From DASSUW01 sp963759375 (GTDB taxonomy: Bacteria; Actinomycetota; Thermoleophilia; Solirubrobacterales; Solirubrobacteraceae): a stretch of 64,000 bases of DNA. The notes under the pieces are model-generated. The model was not told where the DNA came from, did not search any database, and saw nothing but the letters and a program-made list of their open reading frames with translations. The stretch lies in contig CAVWYY010000001.1 of assembly GCA_963759375.1 (NCBI GenBank), positions 124,001 to 188,000 of the forward strand. The letters are read 5' to 3'. The stretch's first letter is position 1. Every line of letters starts with the position of its first letter. Both the position numbers and the translations under genes were made by a program. Shown one piece after another: positions 7,979 to 16,592 of the stretch.

Positions 7979-8281
7979 TCAGCGGCGGAAGGCGGACCAG
8001 GTCCAGAGATCGAGCAGCAGGCCGATAGCGACCGGGACCCACTCGATGCCGGTCACGCTCTCGGAGGTGATGCTCCACATCGCGGCGTAGATGACCGTGG
8101 TCCACGGGAGCACGACGAAGCCGATGAACGGGACGACCGTGTGGTCGAACGCATCGCCGATCTGACGATCGAAGATCCAGAACCCGAGCATGAACAGGCG
8201 CGGGAAGAAGAGCAGCGATCCCAGCAGCACCAGGCCGACGGCGTCGACGATGCCGATTTCCTGCGGGCGCCGAGCGCTCAT
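7979..8281 (-). CDS. Small membrane protein, 100 residues
   Basis: The protein has three hydrophobic segments: AVGLVLLGSLLFFPRLFML, FIGFVVLPWTTVIYAAMW and VPVAIGLLLDLWTWSAF. It has no recognisable family motif. The ATG at 8281 overlaps the stop of the upstream gene (ATGA), so the two are co-translated. Function unknown. It ends four bases from the stop of the convergent PAS-LuxR gene. Confidence 0.72.
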   Translation of the reverse strand: MSARRPQEIGIVDAVGLVLLGSLLFFPRLFMLGFWIFDRQIGDAFDHTVVPFIGFVVLPWTTVIYAAMWSITSESVTGIEWVPVAIGLLLDLWTWSAFRR

Positions 8282-8760
8282 ACCGGCACCCGGAGCTCGC
8301 TGTCCGCCGCGACCGGTGCAGGGGGCGCGCCGACCGCGAGCAGCGAGACCATCAGCGCGTGGACCTCGGCCCGGCGGCATGCCGGGTCCAGGCTCGCGGC
8401 GCGCCGGGCGGCGTCGGCGACCGAGACGTCACGGCCCATGATCCACTCGACGACGCGGCCGAGGCGCGTCAGGGGCTCGGGCGACGCCCATCGCATGAGC
8501 ATCCGCTCGCGCTCGCGGCGCACGCGGTGGCCGGCTGCGGTCCCGACGACCATCGCGGCGTAGCGGTAGAGCTCCTGGCGGTTGCCGTCGTCGAGCCGGT
8601 CGTTGTACGTGCGTAGGAACGCGGCGATGACGGGGCAGACGGCGCGCGGGTGATCGCTGAACCGCTCGCCCGCGAGCAGCGACGCGACCTCCATGACGCA
8701 CGCCCCCTCGTCGGGCGAGGCATGGGCGCCCCTGCTGAGCCGGACGGTCTTGGCGTTCAT
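8278..8760 (-). CDS. Conserved hypothetical protein, 160 residues
   Basis: The protein carries a recognisable actinobacterial pattern near its N-terminus, GACVMEVASLLAGERFSDHP followed by RAVCPVIAAFLRTYNDRL, then a helical region with LYRYAAMVVGTAAGHRVRRE. Two cysteines (about residues 21 and 42) are part of that pattern. I know of no assigned function. It is soluble, has no signal peptide and is co-translated with the small membrane protein downstream. The palindrome at 8797 lies 36 bases before its ATG and is shared with the divergent universal stress protein gene. Confidence 0.72.
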   Translation of the reverse strand: MNAKTVRLSRGAHASPDEGACVMEVASLLAGERFSDHPRAVCPVIAAFLRTYNDRLDDGNRQELYRYAAMVVGTAAGHRVRRERERMLMRWASPEPLTRLGRVVEWIMGRDVSVADAARRAASLDPACRRAEVHALMVSLLAVGAPPAPVAADSELRVPV

Positions 8761-8796
8761 GCTTTCGCATCGTGCTCCGGCGCCGGCGATCGGTCC

Positions 8797-8813
8797 TCAC
8801 CCCAACGGGATGA
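8797..8813. promoter_or_regulatory. 17-bp palindromic operator, copy 3 (exact)
   Basis: TCACCC-CAACG-GGATGA, an exact match. It lies 36 bases from the ATG at 8760 (minus) and 55 bases from the GTG at 8869 (plus). A -10-like TACGGT at 8837-8842 starts 32 bases after the palindrome centre, which would place the site at about -53 to -37 of the plus-strand promoter. Confidence 0.75.
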
Positions 8814-8868
8814 TGCGGGGCCGGCGCGGCACGGCGTACGGTCGGTCACCCCGACCCAGGAGTCGATC

Positions 8869-9798
8869 GTGAGCGAGCGCATTCTTGCCGGCTACTCCCC
8901 CGAGAGCCTCGACCGCGGGCCGGTCGACTTCGCGGCCGCGGCGGCGCGACTCACCGGCGCGGCGGTCACCGTCGCGGTAGTGCACCCTGGCGGCTCTGAC
9001 CTCGACCGGCTGTCCGGCGGCGAGTTCGGCCATGACGCGACCGCCGACGGGCGCGAGACCGGCGAGCAACTCGTGGCGGAGCTCCGGAGCGGCGGCGTCG
9101 ACGCCGAGGTGCATTCGGTCGAGCACAGCACGCCCGCGCGAGGGCTCGCCGCCGCGATCGAGGCGGTCCAGCCCTCGCTCGTCGTGCTCGGCTCGAGTGA
9201 GGACGGGCGCATGGGGGGCACGGCCGAGCGCATCGTGCACGGCGCGCCATGCGCGGTCGCCGTCGTCCCGCACGCGCACCGTCCGGGCGACGGGCCGCGG
9301 GTGATCGGCGCCGCGTACGCGCCGAGCCCTGAAGGCGGCGAAGCCTTGCGAGCGGCGGCGCGGCTGGCCGCGCTGGCCGGCGGCCGGGTGCGCGCCGTGA
9401 TGGCGCTGAGCCCCAAGCACGCCGGCGAGCAGTCGCCCGGGCTGATGGCCGCGGCGCACCACGACCACAACGTCACCGAGGACCTCGAGGCCAGGCACCG
9501 GATGAGCGCGCAGGACGCGCTCGCGGCCGCGATCGCCGAGCACGCCTCCGGCGTGGAGGTCGAGACCGACATCCTCTACCAGGCGCCGGCGCATGCCCTC
9601 GTGGCGGCCTCGCAGAACCTCGACCTGCTCGTGATGGGCTCGCGGGCGTACGGGCCGATCCGCTCGGTGCTGCTGGGCGGGGTGTCCCGCCACGTGATGG
9701 CCGAGTCGGCCTGCCCGGTGATCGTGCTTCCGCGGGGCGCCGAGCGCGGGATCGACCAGATCCTCGGCAGCACCGAGTCCCAGGAGGCCGGGCGCTAA
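8869..9798 (+). CDS. Tandem-domain universal stress protein
   Basis: This protein (309 residues) has two Usp domains of about 145 residues each. The first starts at ERILAGYSPES and ends near VAVVPHAH, with a modified loop VLGSSEDGRMGG. The second ends with LLVMGSRAYGPIRSVLLGGV and CPVIVLPRG, which is close to the ATP-binding signature of the UspA class. Only the second copy is likely to bind nucleotide. The GTG at 8869 is supported by AGGAG at 8858-8862. Such proteins are typical of dormancy, hypoxia and stationary-phase regulons, and the palindrome at 8797 lies in its promoter. The stop overlaps the convergent potassium channel gene by four bases. Confidence 0.92.
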   Translation: MSERILAGYSPESLDRGPVDFAAAAARLTGAAVTVAVVHPGGSDLDRLSGGEFGHDATADGRETGEQLVAELRSGGVDAEVHSVEHSTPARGLAAAIEAVQPSLVVLGSSEDGRMGGTAERIVHGAPCAVAVVPHAHRPGDGPRVIGAAYAPSPEGGEALRAAARLAALAGGRVRAVMALSPKHAGEQSPGLMAAAHHDHNVTEDLEARHRMSAQDALAAAIAEHASGVEVETDILYQAPAHALVAASQNLDLLVMGSRAYGPIRSVLLGGVSRHVMAESACPVIVLPRGAERGIDQILGSTESQEAGR

Positions 9799-10472
9799 CC
9801 CGCGAAGCGGCGGGGAACGAGGTTCGCCACAACCACCGACACCACGGTGACGAGGTAGATCTGGCCGAGCAGGGCCTCGGTGACCGCCAGCGTGTGGCCG
9901 ACGTTGGTCGCTGCAGTGACGTCCCCGTAGCCGACCGTGGTCAAGGTCGTGAAGCTGAAGTAGATCGAGCGCGCGGGTGTCGCATCCAGGCCGTCGGCGA
10001 AGAACGGGTCGCCGGACAGCTGGTCGATCGCCGCGTACACGAACGCGAAGAACATGCCGGCGAGCAGGTACAGGCAGAGCGCGCCGAACAGCACCTGCAC
10101 CGTGACCTGGTGGTGGGCGCGCAGGCTGCGGATCACTCCCGCGACGATCGACGGCGGGGCGAGGGCGACAAGCAGCGCGTTGGCGATCGCGGTGAAGCCG
10201 AGCTCCGCCTCGCTCAGACCGATGAGCAGGGAGACCAGTGCCGCGACGACGACGACGACGACGAGCAGGGCGGCGATCCGCAGCCGGCGCGCCGGCATGT
10301 CCGCGGCAAGGAACGCCAGGATCAGCGCTGCCCCGAGCAGGACGGTCACGACGGCGCGCCAGACGTCGCTGGTCGGCGCGGTTCCCTGCACGACGAACGA
10401 CGCGATCAGGACGGCGAGCAGCAGGCCGTAGCGCTCCCGTGCACGGCGGTCAGCGGCGGCTTGCTCGGGCAT
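9795..10472 (-). CDS. Two-pore-helix potassium channel protein
   Basis: This ion channel subunit (225 residues) has about six hydrophobic segments and a pore loop with SFTTLTTVGYGDVTA between the last two. GYGD is the potassium selectivity filter. There is no RCK/TrkA-N regulatory domain and the cytoplasmic tail is only a few residues long. Its ATG at 10472 lies 23 bases inside the end of the chloride channel gene, so the two are in one operon and are probably made together. The pairing of K+ and Cl- pathways suggests a role in membrane potential or osmotic balance under stress. Confidence 0.9.
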   Translation of the reverse strand: MPEQAAADRRARERYGLLLAVLIASFVVQGTAPTSDVWRAVVTVLLGAALILAFLAADMPARRLRIAALLVVVVVVAALVSLLIGLSEAELGFTAIANALLVALAPPSIVAGVIRSLRAHHQVTVQVLFGALCLYLLAGMFFAFVYAAIDQLSGDPFFADGLDATPARSIYFSFTTLTTVGYGDVTAATNVGHTLAVTEALLGQIYLVTVVSVVVANLVPRRFAG

Positions 10473-11730
10473 TCACCGCCTCGGCGGCGAGCCATCCGAC
10501 GACGGAAGCGATGACGGCGATCGGGACCGTCTGCGCCCCTCCCGAACCCATCATCACGGTGGTGAGCAGGGCGCCGAAGATCGGCAGGCGCAGCGCTCCG
10601 GCCGCGCCGGCCGCCACGCCCGCCGCGACGGCGGGCGTGAGGTCGAGCCCGGGCAGGACGATCGCGGCCAGCGTGCCGACGATCACTCCCAGCGACACGG
10701 CCGGGAACGTCGGGCCGCCGCGGAAGCCGACCACGAGCGAGATCCCGTACGCGAGGGCCTTCGCGATCAGCATGGCGACGAGAACACCGGCCGACGACTC
10801 GGCGACGACGGCGCCGAGCGACGACTCGCCCGAGAACAGCACGAGGTCGACCGGCTGCGACGTGATCTCCCGGAAGACGACCGCCAGCAGACCGACGGCC
10901 AGACCGCCGCCGAGCAGGAGCAGGCCTGCAGGCAGCGTCGTCCTCTCGGCGCCCCGGTGCGCGCCCGCGCGGGCGCCCGCGACAATCACTCCCGCAACGA
11001 GCGCCACCACGACGGTCCACGCGATGTCGGCAGCCCGCACGGTCGGGTACTCGGGCAGCGGCGGGAGCGTGAGCACGATCTCCTTGACTCCCGGCCAGTG
11101 GTCGACGCCGGTGAACATCAGCGCCGCGGTTCCCGAGGCCAGGAAGCCGGGCACCAGCGCGCGGCCGAGGGCGGCGGCGGGCACGACGGCCTTGGCGGCG
11201 GCGAGCTCGAACAGCAGCAGCGCCGACGGGAGCGGCCCACTGAACACGGTGCTGATGGCCGCGAACGCGCCTGCCATCACGATCAGCTGGCCTGAGGTCG
11301 CGTCCGCGCGCAGCACCCGGCGCGCGACCAGACCGCAGGTCAGGCCCAGCGCGAGCAGCGGCGCCTCCGGGCCGAGGACGAGGCCGAGGCCGAGCGACGC
11401 GAGCGCGGCCAGCAGCACGCTGACGAGCCCGAGGGGCGGGAGCGGCTCGAGGCTCAGGTCGCCGGACGCGGCATGGCCGCCATGGCCCGGCAACCGCAGC
11501 GCGACGGCCACGAGCGCCCCGGCGATCACCGGCAGCAACACGACGTACCACGCGGGCGGCGAGCTCCAGCCGGCCGCGTCGGGGATCTCGGTCCACGCCA
11601 GCTCCGTCACACCATGGATGGCGGCCATCAGCCCGGCCGCCGCGATCGCCACCGGCGGCCCGAGCAGAGCGGCGATCAGGAGCACCCGGCCGTACTGCCG
11701 GGGCGTCAGAGATGGGGCCGGCGTGCCCAT
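10450..11730 (-). CDS. ClC-family chloride channel/transporter
   Basis: This is a 426-residue ClC protein with about ten to twelve membrane segments. Conserved anion-site motifs are visible: GLVLGPEAPLLALG near residue 120 (the GxEGP-like motif) and VVGFRGGPTFPAV near residue 345 (the GxFxP-like motif). It has no C-terminal CBS domains. The E of GPEAP occupies the place of the gating glutamate region, but whether this is a channel or an H+/Cl- exchanger cannot be decided by eye. It begins the minus-strand operon that also makes the potassium channel. A near-consensus palindrome and a TAGGGT hexamer precede its ATG. Confidence 0.92.
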   Translation of the reverse strand: MGTPAPSLTPRQYGRVLLIAALLGPPVAIAAAGLMAAIHGVTELAWTEIPDAAGWSSPPAWYVVLLPVIAGALVAVALRLPGHGGHAASGDLSLEPLPPLGLVSVLLAALASLGLGLVLGPEAPLLALGLTCGLVARRVLRADATSGQLIVMAGAFAAISTVFSGPLPSALLLFELAAAKAVVPAAALGRALVPGFLASGTAALMFTGVDHWPGVKEIVLTLPPLPEYPTVRAADIAWTVVVALVAGVIVAGARAGAHRGAERTTLPAGLLLLGGGLAVGLLAVVFREITSQPVDLVLFSGESSLGAVVAESSAGVLVAMLIAKALAYGISLVVGFRGGPTFPAVSLGVIVGTLAAIVLPGLDLTPAVAAGVAAGAAGALRLPIFGALLTTVMMGSGGAQTVPIAVIASVVGWLAAEAVNARASRR

Positions 11731-11767
11731 GGCGGGGGCACCCTAGGGCGGCCCGGAGCCGCGCCCG

Positions 11768-11784
11768 CCATCCCTATCGGATGA
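11768..11784. promoter_or_regulatory. 17-bp palindromic operator, copy 4 (one mismatch)
   Basis: CCATCC-CTATC-GGATGA differs from the consensus only at the first base. It lies 37 bases before the ATG of the chloride channel gene at 11730. On the minus strand a TAGGGT hexamer (11745 down to 11740) starts 31 bases from the palindrome centre and ends nine bases before that ATG. Confidence 0.65.
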
Positions 11785-11788
11785 GGGC

Positions 11789-14014
11789 TCAGGACTGCGA
11801 GTCCAGCAGACCGGTCTCGGTAGCCCGGACCACCGCCTCCGACCGCGAGCAGACGTCGAGCTTGCGGTAGACGGCGTGAGCGTGGGTCTTGACGGTGTTG
11901 GCCGAGACATGGAGCCTCCGGCCGATCTCGCGGAACGACAGGTGGGTCGGCATGAGCGCCAGCACCCGCAGCTCGGCGGTCGTGAGCGATGACGGCCCGA
12001 CCAGCGCCGTGACGGTGAACGCCTCGGTCTGGGCCCACAGCTCGTCGATCCAGCGCCGCAGCACCACCGCGTCGTCCGCGCGCGCGAGCATCCGCGACGC
12101 CTCGCCGAGCAGCGTCCGCGTGCCGGTGACGTCGCCGAGCCGGAGCGCCGTGCGGGCCAGCACGATGCGCGTCTGGACCTCGTACCACGGGGTGTAGTCG
12201 ACGAGCATGGTGAGCAGCTCGATCGCCTTGCGCCGGTCGGCCTGCGCGTCCTCGACGCGGTCGCGGTGCGCGCGGACGAGGGCGGAGACCGCGTAGACGA
12301 GCGCGCACGTCGGCGAGCCGGTCAGGTTCGTGCGCTCGACCTGGGCGCGGGCCCGCGAGGCGAGGAGCCGGCCCTGCTCCCAGTCGCCGTCGTCGATGGC
12401 CGCCAGCGCGAGCTGCGCCAGGCACAGGATCTGGACGGCGCGGGCGCCGATCGCCCCGCGCCGCGCGCCCTCCTCGAGGCGCGCCACCGCGGGCTCGCCG
12501 TCGCCCGCCAGATACTCCCCCGCGCCCTGCAGCAGGCAGCACAGCGACCGCCACGGGCTGTCGCCGGGCAGGCCCTCGTAGGCACGCGCCGCGTCGGCGG
12601 CCATCGGCGCGATGCCGTCCCGCGCCACGGCGGCGCGCATCAGGGCGATCCCCGCGGCGAATCGGGGGTCGTCCGCACTCGCCGCCACCGACGTCCAGTG
12701 CTCGACCTGGTCGCGTGTCCCGTCGGCGAGGTGGCTCGCGGCCGCCGTGAGCGCCAGCGTCGGGTGGCTTGCGATCTCGTGAGCAGGGAGCTCTGTGAGC
12801 CTCCGTCGCACGTTGGAGGCGCGGCCGTCGAGCACCCGGTCGGCGGCGCTCGACCACAGCAGCTCACCCGCGCGCTCCGCATCCCCACCCTGGATCGCAT
12901 GCGCGATCGCGCGGTCGACGTCGCCGGCATCGGCGTACCAGGCGCTCGCCCGCTGGTGCAGCTCGGCCTCGCACTGGGGCTCGACGCGGCCCAGCTCCGC
13001 CCGGAGCATCCGCGCCAGCGCCGCGTGGTAGCGGTACTCGTGGTCGGCGCTGTCGAGCGGGACCATCAGGATGTTCGACCGCGACATGTGCCGCAGCGCC
13101 TCGCCGGACCCGCGGCTCCCGAGGACGGCGTCGCACAGCGAGCCCGACAGGTTCTCGAGCACCGATGTGCGCCGCAGGAACGCCCGCTGGTCGTCCGCCA
13201 ACCCGTCGAGCAGCTCGTCGCGGAGGTAGTCCGACATCAGCCGGTCGTCGCCGCTGAAGCGCGACACGGCGCGGTGCAAATCCTGCTTGCCGCCGAGCGA
13301 CTGGGCCGCGAGGTAGAGGCCGGCAGGCCACCCCTCGGTGCGCTCGAGCAGCACGTGTACGTCCTCCTGCGGCAGCTCGAGCCCGGCCAGGCTCAGCATC
13401 ACGGTCGCCTCGCGGCGCGTCATGACCAGGTCGGCCGCGCGCAGGTCCACGAGCCGGCCCTCGGCGCGCAGGCGGCCGATCGGCAGCGCGGGCTCCTGGC
13501 GAGATGCGAGCACGAGCTGCGATCCCTGGGGGACCGCGTCGGCGATCGTGCGCAGCGCTGCGACCGCTCGCCGCGACGACAGGCGGTGGGCGTCGTCGAG
13601 CACGAGCACGAAGGGCTGTTCCGCGCGCCGCAGCGTCTCGGCGAGTCCCTCGACATCCCGGCCGCGATCGGCGATCCGCAGGTGCCGGCTGTGCCGGCCG
13701 CCGCCGGCGCTTGTGTCGAGCGCCCGCGCGATCGAGGTGCCGAGACGCCCCGGCTCGTCGTCGCGATCACCGACCGATACCCACGCGACGGCGCGGGAAT
13801 CCCCGGCCAGCCAGTGCACGAGCAGCGTCGTCTTGCCGTAGCCGGCCGGCGCGACCAGCAGCGTGATCGGCACATCGGTGGTCTGTGCGAGGCGGCGCAG
13901 CAGCCGCTCGCGCCGCAGTGTCCCGCCGCGCAGCGCCGGCAGCGGGCTCGTATGCGCTCTCGCCGGGGACGACCGTGCAACGGGCGCAGCGCGCGTGCTG
14001 GTGGCGTGGCTCAT
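11789..14014 (-). CDS. MalT-type LuxR transcriptional regulator (STAND ATPase)
   Basis: This large regulator (741 residues) has an N-terminal nucleotide-binding domain with Walker A in VAPAGYGKTTLL and Walker B-like FVLVLDDAHRL. A long helical TPR-like middle follows, then a C-terminal LuxR helix-turn-helix (LTTAELRVLALMPTHLSFRE, then SANTVKTHAHAVYRKLD). MalT-type proteins switch between ATP and ADP states on binding an inducer at the helical region; the inducer here is unknown. I chose the ATG at 14014 because upstream translation is arginine-rich and lacks domain character. A GGAGG lies 14 bases before it, with a five-codon reading frame between. The palindrome at 14113 is 98 bases upstream. 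Confidence 0.9.
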   Translation of the reverse strand: MSHATSTRAAPVARSSPARAHTSPLPALRGGTLRRERLLRRLAQTTDVPITLLVAPAGYGKTTLLVHWLAGDSRAVAWVSVGDRDDEPGRLGTSIARALDTSAGGGRHSRHLRIADRGRDVEGLAETLRRAEQPFVLVLDDAHRLSSRRAVAALRTIADAVPQGSQLVLASRQEPALPIGRLRAEGRLVDLRAADLVMTRREATVMLSLAGLELPQEDVHVLLERTEGWPAGLYLAAQSLGGKQDLHRAVSRFSGDDRLMSDYLRDELLDGLADDQRAFLRRTSVLENLSGSLCDAVLGSRGSGEALRHMSRSNILMVPLDSADHEYRYHAALARMLRAELGRVEPQCEAELHQRASAWYADAGDVDRAIAHAIQGGDAERAGELLWSSAADRVLDGRASNVRRRLTELPAHEIASHPTLALTAAASHLADGTRDQVEHWTSVAASADDPRFAAGIALMRAAVARDGIAPMAADAARAYEGLPGDSPWRSLCCLLQGAGEYLAGDGEPAVARLEEGARRGAIGARAVQILCLAQLALAAIDDGDWEQGRLLASRARAQVERTNLTGSPTCALVYAVSALVRAHRDRVEDAQADRRKAIELLTMLVDYTPWYEVQTRIVLARTALRLGDVTGTRTLLGEASRMLARADDAVVLRRWIDELWAQTEAFTVTALVGPSSLTTAELRVLALMPTHLSFREIGRRLHVSANTVKTHAHAVYRKLDVCSRSEAVVRATETGLLDSQS

Positions 14015-14112
14015 CCGCTGTCGAGCATCCTCCAGTACGCGATCGCGGGGCAAGGAGGCGGGCTTCCATCTCTTGCGGGAGGGCACGCACCCCCTCGGCA
14101 GCCGAGCGGCCG

Positions 14113-14129
14113 TCACCCGCTTGGGATGA
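14113..14129. promoter_or_regulatory. 17-bp palindromic operator, copy 5 (exact)
   Basis: TCACCC-GCTTG-GGATGA, an exact match, lies 35 bases before the ATG at 14165 (plus) and 98 bases before the ATG at 14014 (minus). A TACCGT hexamer at 14152-14157 starts 31 bases after the palindrome centre and is seven bases from the ATG. The plus-strand transcript may therefore be leaderless. Confidence 0.72.
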
Positions 14130-14164
14130 GGTCTCGCGTCCGGAGCGGGCCTACCGTCGCCGCG

Positions 14165-15565
14165 ATGGCTCCTTCGCGCACTCGACGCGGGGTGGCAGTG
14201 GCGCTCGTCGTCGTGGCCTCCCTGCTGGCGTTCGTCGCGGTGCCGGCGATCTGGCTCAACCGCCAGGTGCTCAACACCGACAACTGGACGCGTACCAGCA
14301 GCGAGCTGCTGGCCAACCCGGTGATCCGGGCCTACGTGGCCGACTATCTCGTCGAGCAGGTGTACGCGAACGTCGACGTCGAGGCCGAGCTGCGCTCCGC
14401 GCTGCCGCCGCGCCTGCAGCCGCTCGCCGGCCCGGCGGCGGGCGGGCTGCGCAACCTCGCTGAGCGCGGCGCCAACGAGGTGCTGTCGCGCCCGCGCGCG
14501 CAGCAGGCATGGGAGAACGCCAACCGCGCCGCCCAGATCACGCTCCTCCGGGTCCTCCGGGGCGGCGGCGATATCGCGTCGACGGAGAACGGGACGGTCA
14601 CGCTCGACCTGCGGACGCTGGTGCAGCAAGTGGCTGATCGCGTCGGAGTGGGTGGCCGGGTCGCGTCGAGGTTGCCCGCGTCGGCGGCCCAGGTCACCGT
14701 GCTGCAGTCGAACCAGCTCAAGACGGCGCAGGACGTCACGCAGAGCCTGAAGCCGCTGGCGATCGCGCTGGTGGTGCTCTCACTCGCGCTCTTCGGGGTG
14801 GCGCTCCTCGTCGCGCCGGGCTGGCGCCGCCAGGTGGTGCGCGCCTATGGCGTGGGCCTCGTGGTGGCGGGCGCCGCGATCCTCGTCGCCATGTCGCAGG
14901 CCGGCGACGGCATCGTGAACTCGCTCGCGAGCACTGCGGCGGCCGAGCCGGCGGTGCGGCAGGTGTGGGAGATCGCCACGCCGCTGCTCCACGAGGCCGC
15001 GGTGGCGACCATCGGCTACGGCATCGTGCTGATCCTCGGCGCGTGGCTGAGCGGCCCCACGCGCGTGGCCGTCGCCATCCGCCGGGCGCTCGCCCCGTAC
15101 CTGCGCGAGCCCCTTATCGCGTACACCGGGCTGGCGATCGTGATGGGGCTGGTGATCTTCAAGTGGGCGCCGACCCCCGCCACGCGCAACCCGGTGCTGG
15201 CGATCGTGCTCGTGGCGCTGATCGCGGCCGGCTTCGAGGCGTGGCGCCGGCAGGCCGTGCGCGAGTCGCCCGACGCGGACCGGCACGCGGCGCTCGCGCG
15301 CTGGCGCGAGCGGTTCGAGTCCGGCTGGGCGTGGACGACCGACCGGGCGTCCGCGGGCGCGCGGCAGGCGACCGGCGTCGTGCAGCAGGGCGCCGCGACC
15401 GTACGCCAGGCCGCGCCCGACGTGGGCGCCCGTACGGCGACGGCCCCCGACGCGCGGCTCGACCAGCTCGAGCGGCTCGCACACCTGCATGACACCGGCG
15501 TGCTCGACGACGAGGAGTTCCGCGCCGAGAAGACGCGCCTGCTCAACGGCGACCCGGCGCGCTAG
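14165..15565 (+). CDS. Membrane protein with C-terminal SHOCT domain
   Basis: The protein (466 residues) starts with one membrane helix (VALVVVASLLAFVAVPAIWL). An extracellular region of about 180 residues follows (NTDNWTRTSSELLANPVIRA), then five more membrane helices. The cytoplasmic tail ends in a SHOCT motif (LDQLERLAHLHDTGVLDDEE). SHOCT motifs occur on many unrelated proteins and are thought to mediate oligomerisation. Family function is unknown. The ATG at 14165 lies seven bases after a -10-like hexamer and 35 bases after the 17-bp palindrome, so it is a likely member of the same regulon. Its stop overlaps the convergent epimerase gene by four bases. Confidence 0.82.
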   Translation: MAPSRTRRGVAVALVVVASLLAFVAVPAIWLNRQVLNTDNWTRTSSELLANPVIRAYVADYLVEQVYANVDVEAELRSALPPRLQPLAGPAAGGLRNLAERGANEVLSRPRAQQAWENANRAAQITLLRVLRGGGDIASTENGTVTLDLRTLVQQVADRVGVGGRVASRLPASAAQVTVLQSNQLKTAQDVTQSLKPLAIALVVLSLALFGVALLVAPGWRRQVVRAYGVGLVVAGAAILVAMSQAGDGIVNSLASTAAAEPAVRQVWEIATPLLHEAAVATIGYGIVLILGAWLSGPTRVAVAIRRALAPYLREPLIAYTGLAIVMGLVIFKWAPTPATRNPVLAIVLVALIAAGFEAWRRQAVRESPDADRHAALARWRERFESGWAWTTDRASAGARQATGVVQQGAATVRQAAPDVGARTATAPDARLDQLERLAHLHDTGVLDDEEFRAEKTRLLNGDPAR

Positions 15566-16473
15566 CGCGTCTCGATCGCGATCGCGAACGTCGCGCGCGC
15601 GGTCTCGCCGGGAGGCACGGTGCGGAGCCCGTCGTGGCTGCGCAGCGCGTTTACGGGCGCGGTCATCGGCTCGAAGCAGATGACCGACTGGTCGGCCGGC
15701 GCGAACACCTGTGCGTAGGTGTACCCGGACGTCATCTCCACCGAGAGCCGCCAGTCCGCGGCGGCGACCGCGAACCGCGCCGGGCCCGGCGGCAGCGCGA
15801 ACAGGTCGTCGAACGTCAACGCGCCGAGCGCGAACGCCTGCGGCGGGTGATCGCGCGAGGCTCCCGTCGGCAGGTTGCGGCCGTCGAGCAGCAGCTCGGT
15901 GCGGGCGGGCAGCTCCACGCGCCACTTTTCGCGCGGCGCGCCCGGAGGCGCCAGGTAGGGGTGGAAGCCGAACGACAGCGGCACGGGGGAGGGGCCGGCC
16001 GTGATCGCCGTGGTCACCGTCAGCCGGTCGGGCGCAAGGGCGATGGCCAGCTCGAGCCGGTGCGGGAACGGGAACACCGCGAGCAGATCGGGGTGCGTGC
16101 CGTAATCGAGCGCGGCCACCAGGCGGCTGCTCTCGGCGGTCTCCACGACCCAGTCCGACGTGCCGGCGAGCGCCCCGTGGATCGGCAGGCAGTGCTCATC
16201 GCCATGCAGCAGCGGTGAGTCGCGATCGAGCTCAACCCGGCGGTCGCCGACCGCGTAGCTCCAGCCGCCGAGCCGGTTCGCCCACGGGTAGAGCAGCGGG
16301 ATGCCGAACACGGCGCCGCGCTCCAGGTAGGCGTCGAGGCCGCCGCCCAGGCCGAGCAACTCCTCGCCGCGGTGGCGCAGCGAGCAGCCGACCATCCCCG
16401 CATGGCTCGCGAACGCGGCGACGAGATCGCCCTCGGCGAGCTCGAGGATGCGGGGATCGCCGGCGACGGCCAT
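15562..16473 (-). CDS. Aldose 1-epimerase (galactose mutarotase family)
   Basis: This cytoplasmic enzyme (303 residues) interconverts alpha and beta anomers of aldoses such as glucose. Active-site signatures are present: His in PIHGALAGTSDW, His in LSFGFHPYLAPPG and Glu in VICFEPMTAPVNAL. I chose the ATG at 16473 because the family pattern begins right after it (ILELAEGDLVAAF). It is transcribed divergently from the zwf-GH15-GMC-ndh-cyd operon across a shared palindrome at 16508. That fits a role in feeding beta-glucose, released by the GH15 enzyme, to the next oxidation or phosphorylation step. Hexose-6-phosphate mutarotase activity is an alternative I cannot exclude. Confidence 0.88.
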   Translation of the reverse strand: MAVAGDPRILELAEGDLVAAFASHAGMVGCSLRHRGEELLGLGGGLDAYLERGAVFGIPLLYPWANRLGGWSYAVGDRRVELDRDSPLLHGDEHCLPIHGALAGTSDWVVETAESSRLVAALDYGTHPDLLAVFPFPHRLELAIALAPDRLTVTTAITAGPSPVPLSFGFHPYLAPPGAPREKWRVELPARTELLLDGRNLPTGASRDHPPQAFALGALTFDDLFALPPGPARFAVAAADWRLSVEMTSGYTYAQVFAPADQSVICFEPMTAPVNALRSHDGLRTVPPGETARATFAIAIETR

Positions 16474-16507
16474 GGCGAGCAGTGTCCGCCACGGCCCCCG
16501 TCGAATC

Positions 16508-16524
16508 TCATCCCCTTGGGGTGA
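16508..16524. promoter_or_regulatory. 17-bp palindromic operator, copy 6 (exact)
   Basis: TCATCC-CCTTG-GGGTGA, an exact match, sits between the divergent epimerase (34 bases to its ATG) and zwf (68 bases to its ATG). A TTGCGT hexamer at 16547-16552 starts 31 bases after the palindrome centre on the zwf side. This site would control the whole 12-kb operon. Confidence 0.75.
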
Positions 16525-16592
16525 TGGCCCGCGGGCCGCGTTCCGGTTGCGTGTCCAACGCACCACAACGACGACAGCGAAGGGAAGCGACG

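Noticed and set aside
12266..14164. Long plus-strand frame upstream of 14165, which would make a protein of 1,099 residues.
   Set aside because: The upstream part is antisense to the MalT-type gene and has no domain; the real gene begins at ATG 14165 with a membrane helix.
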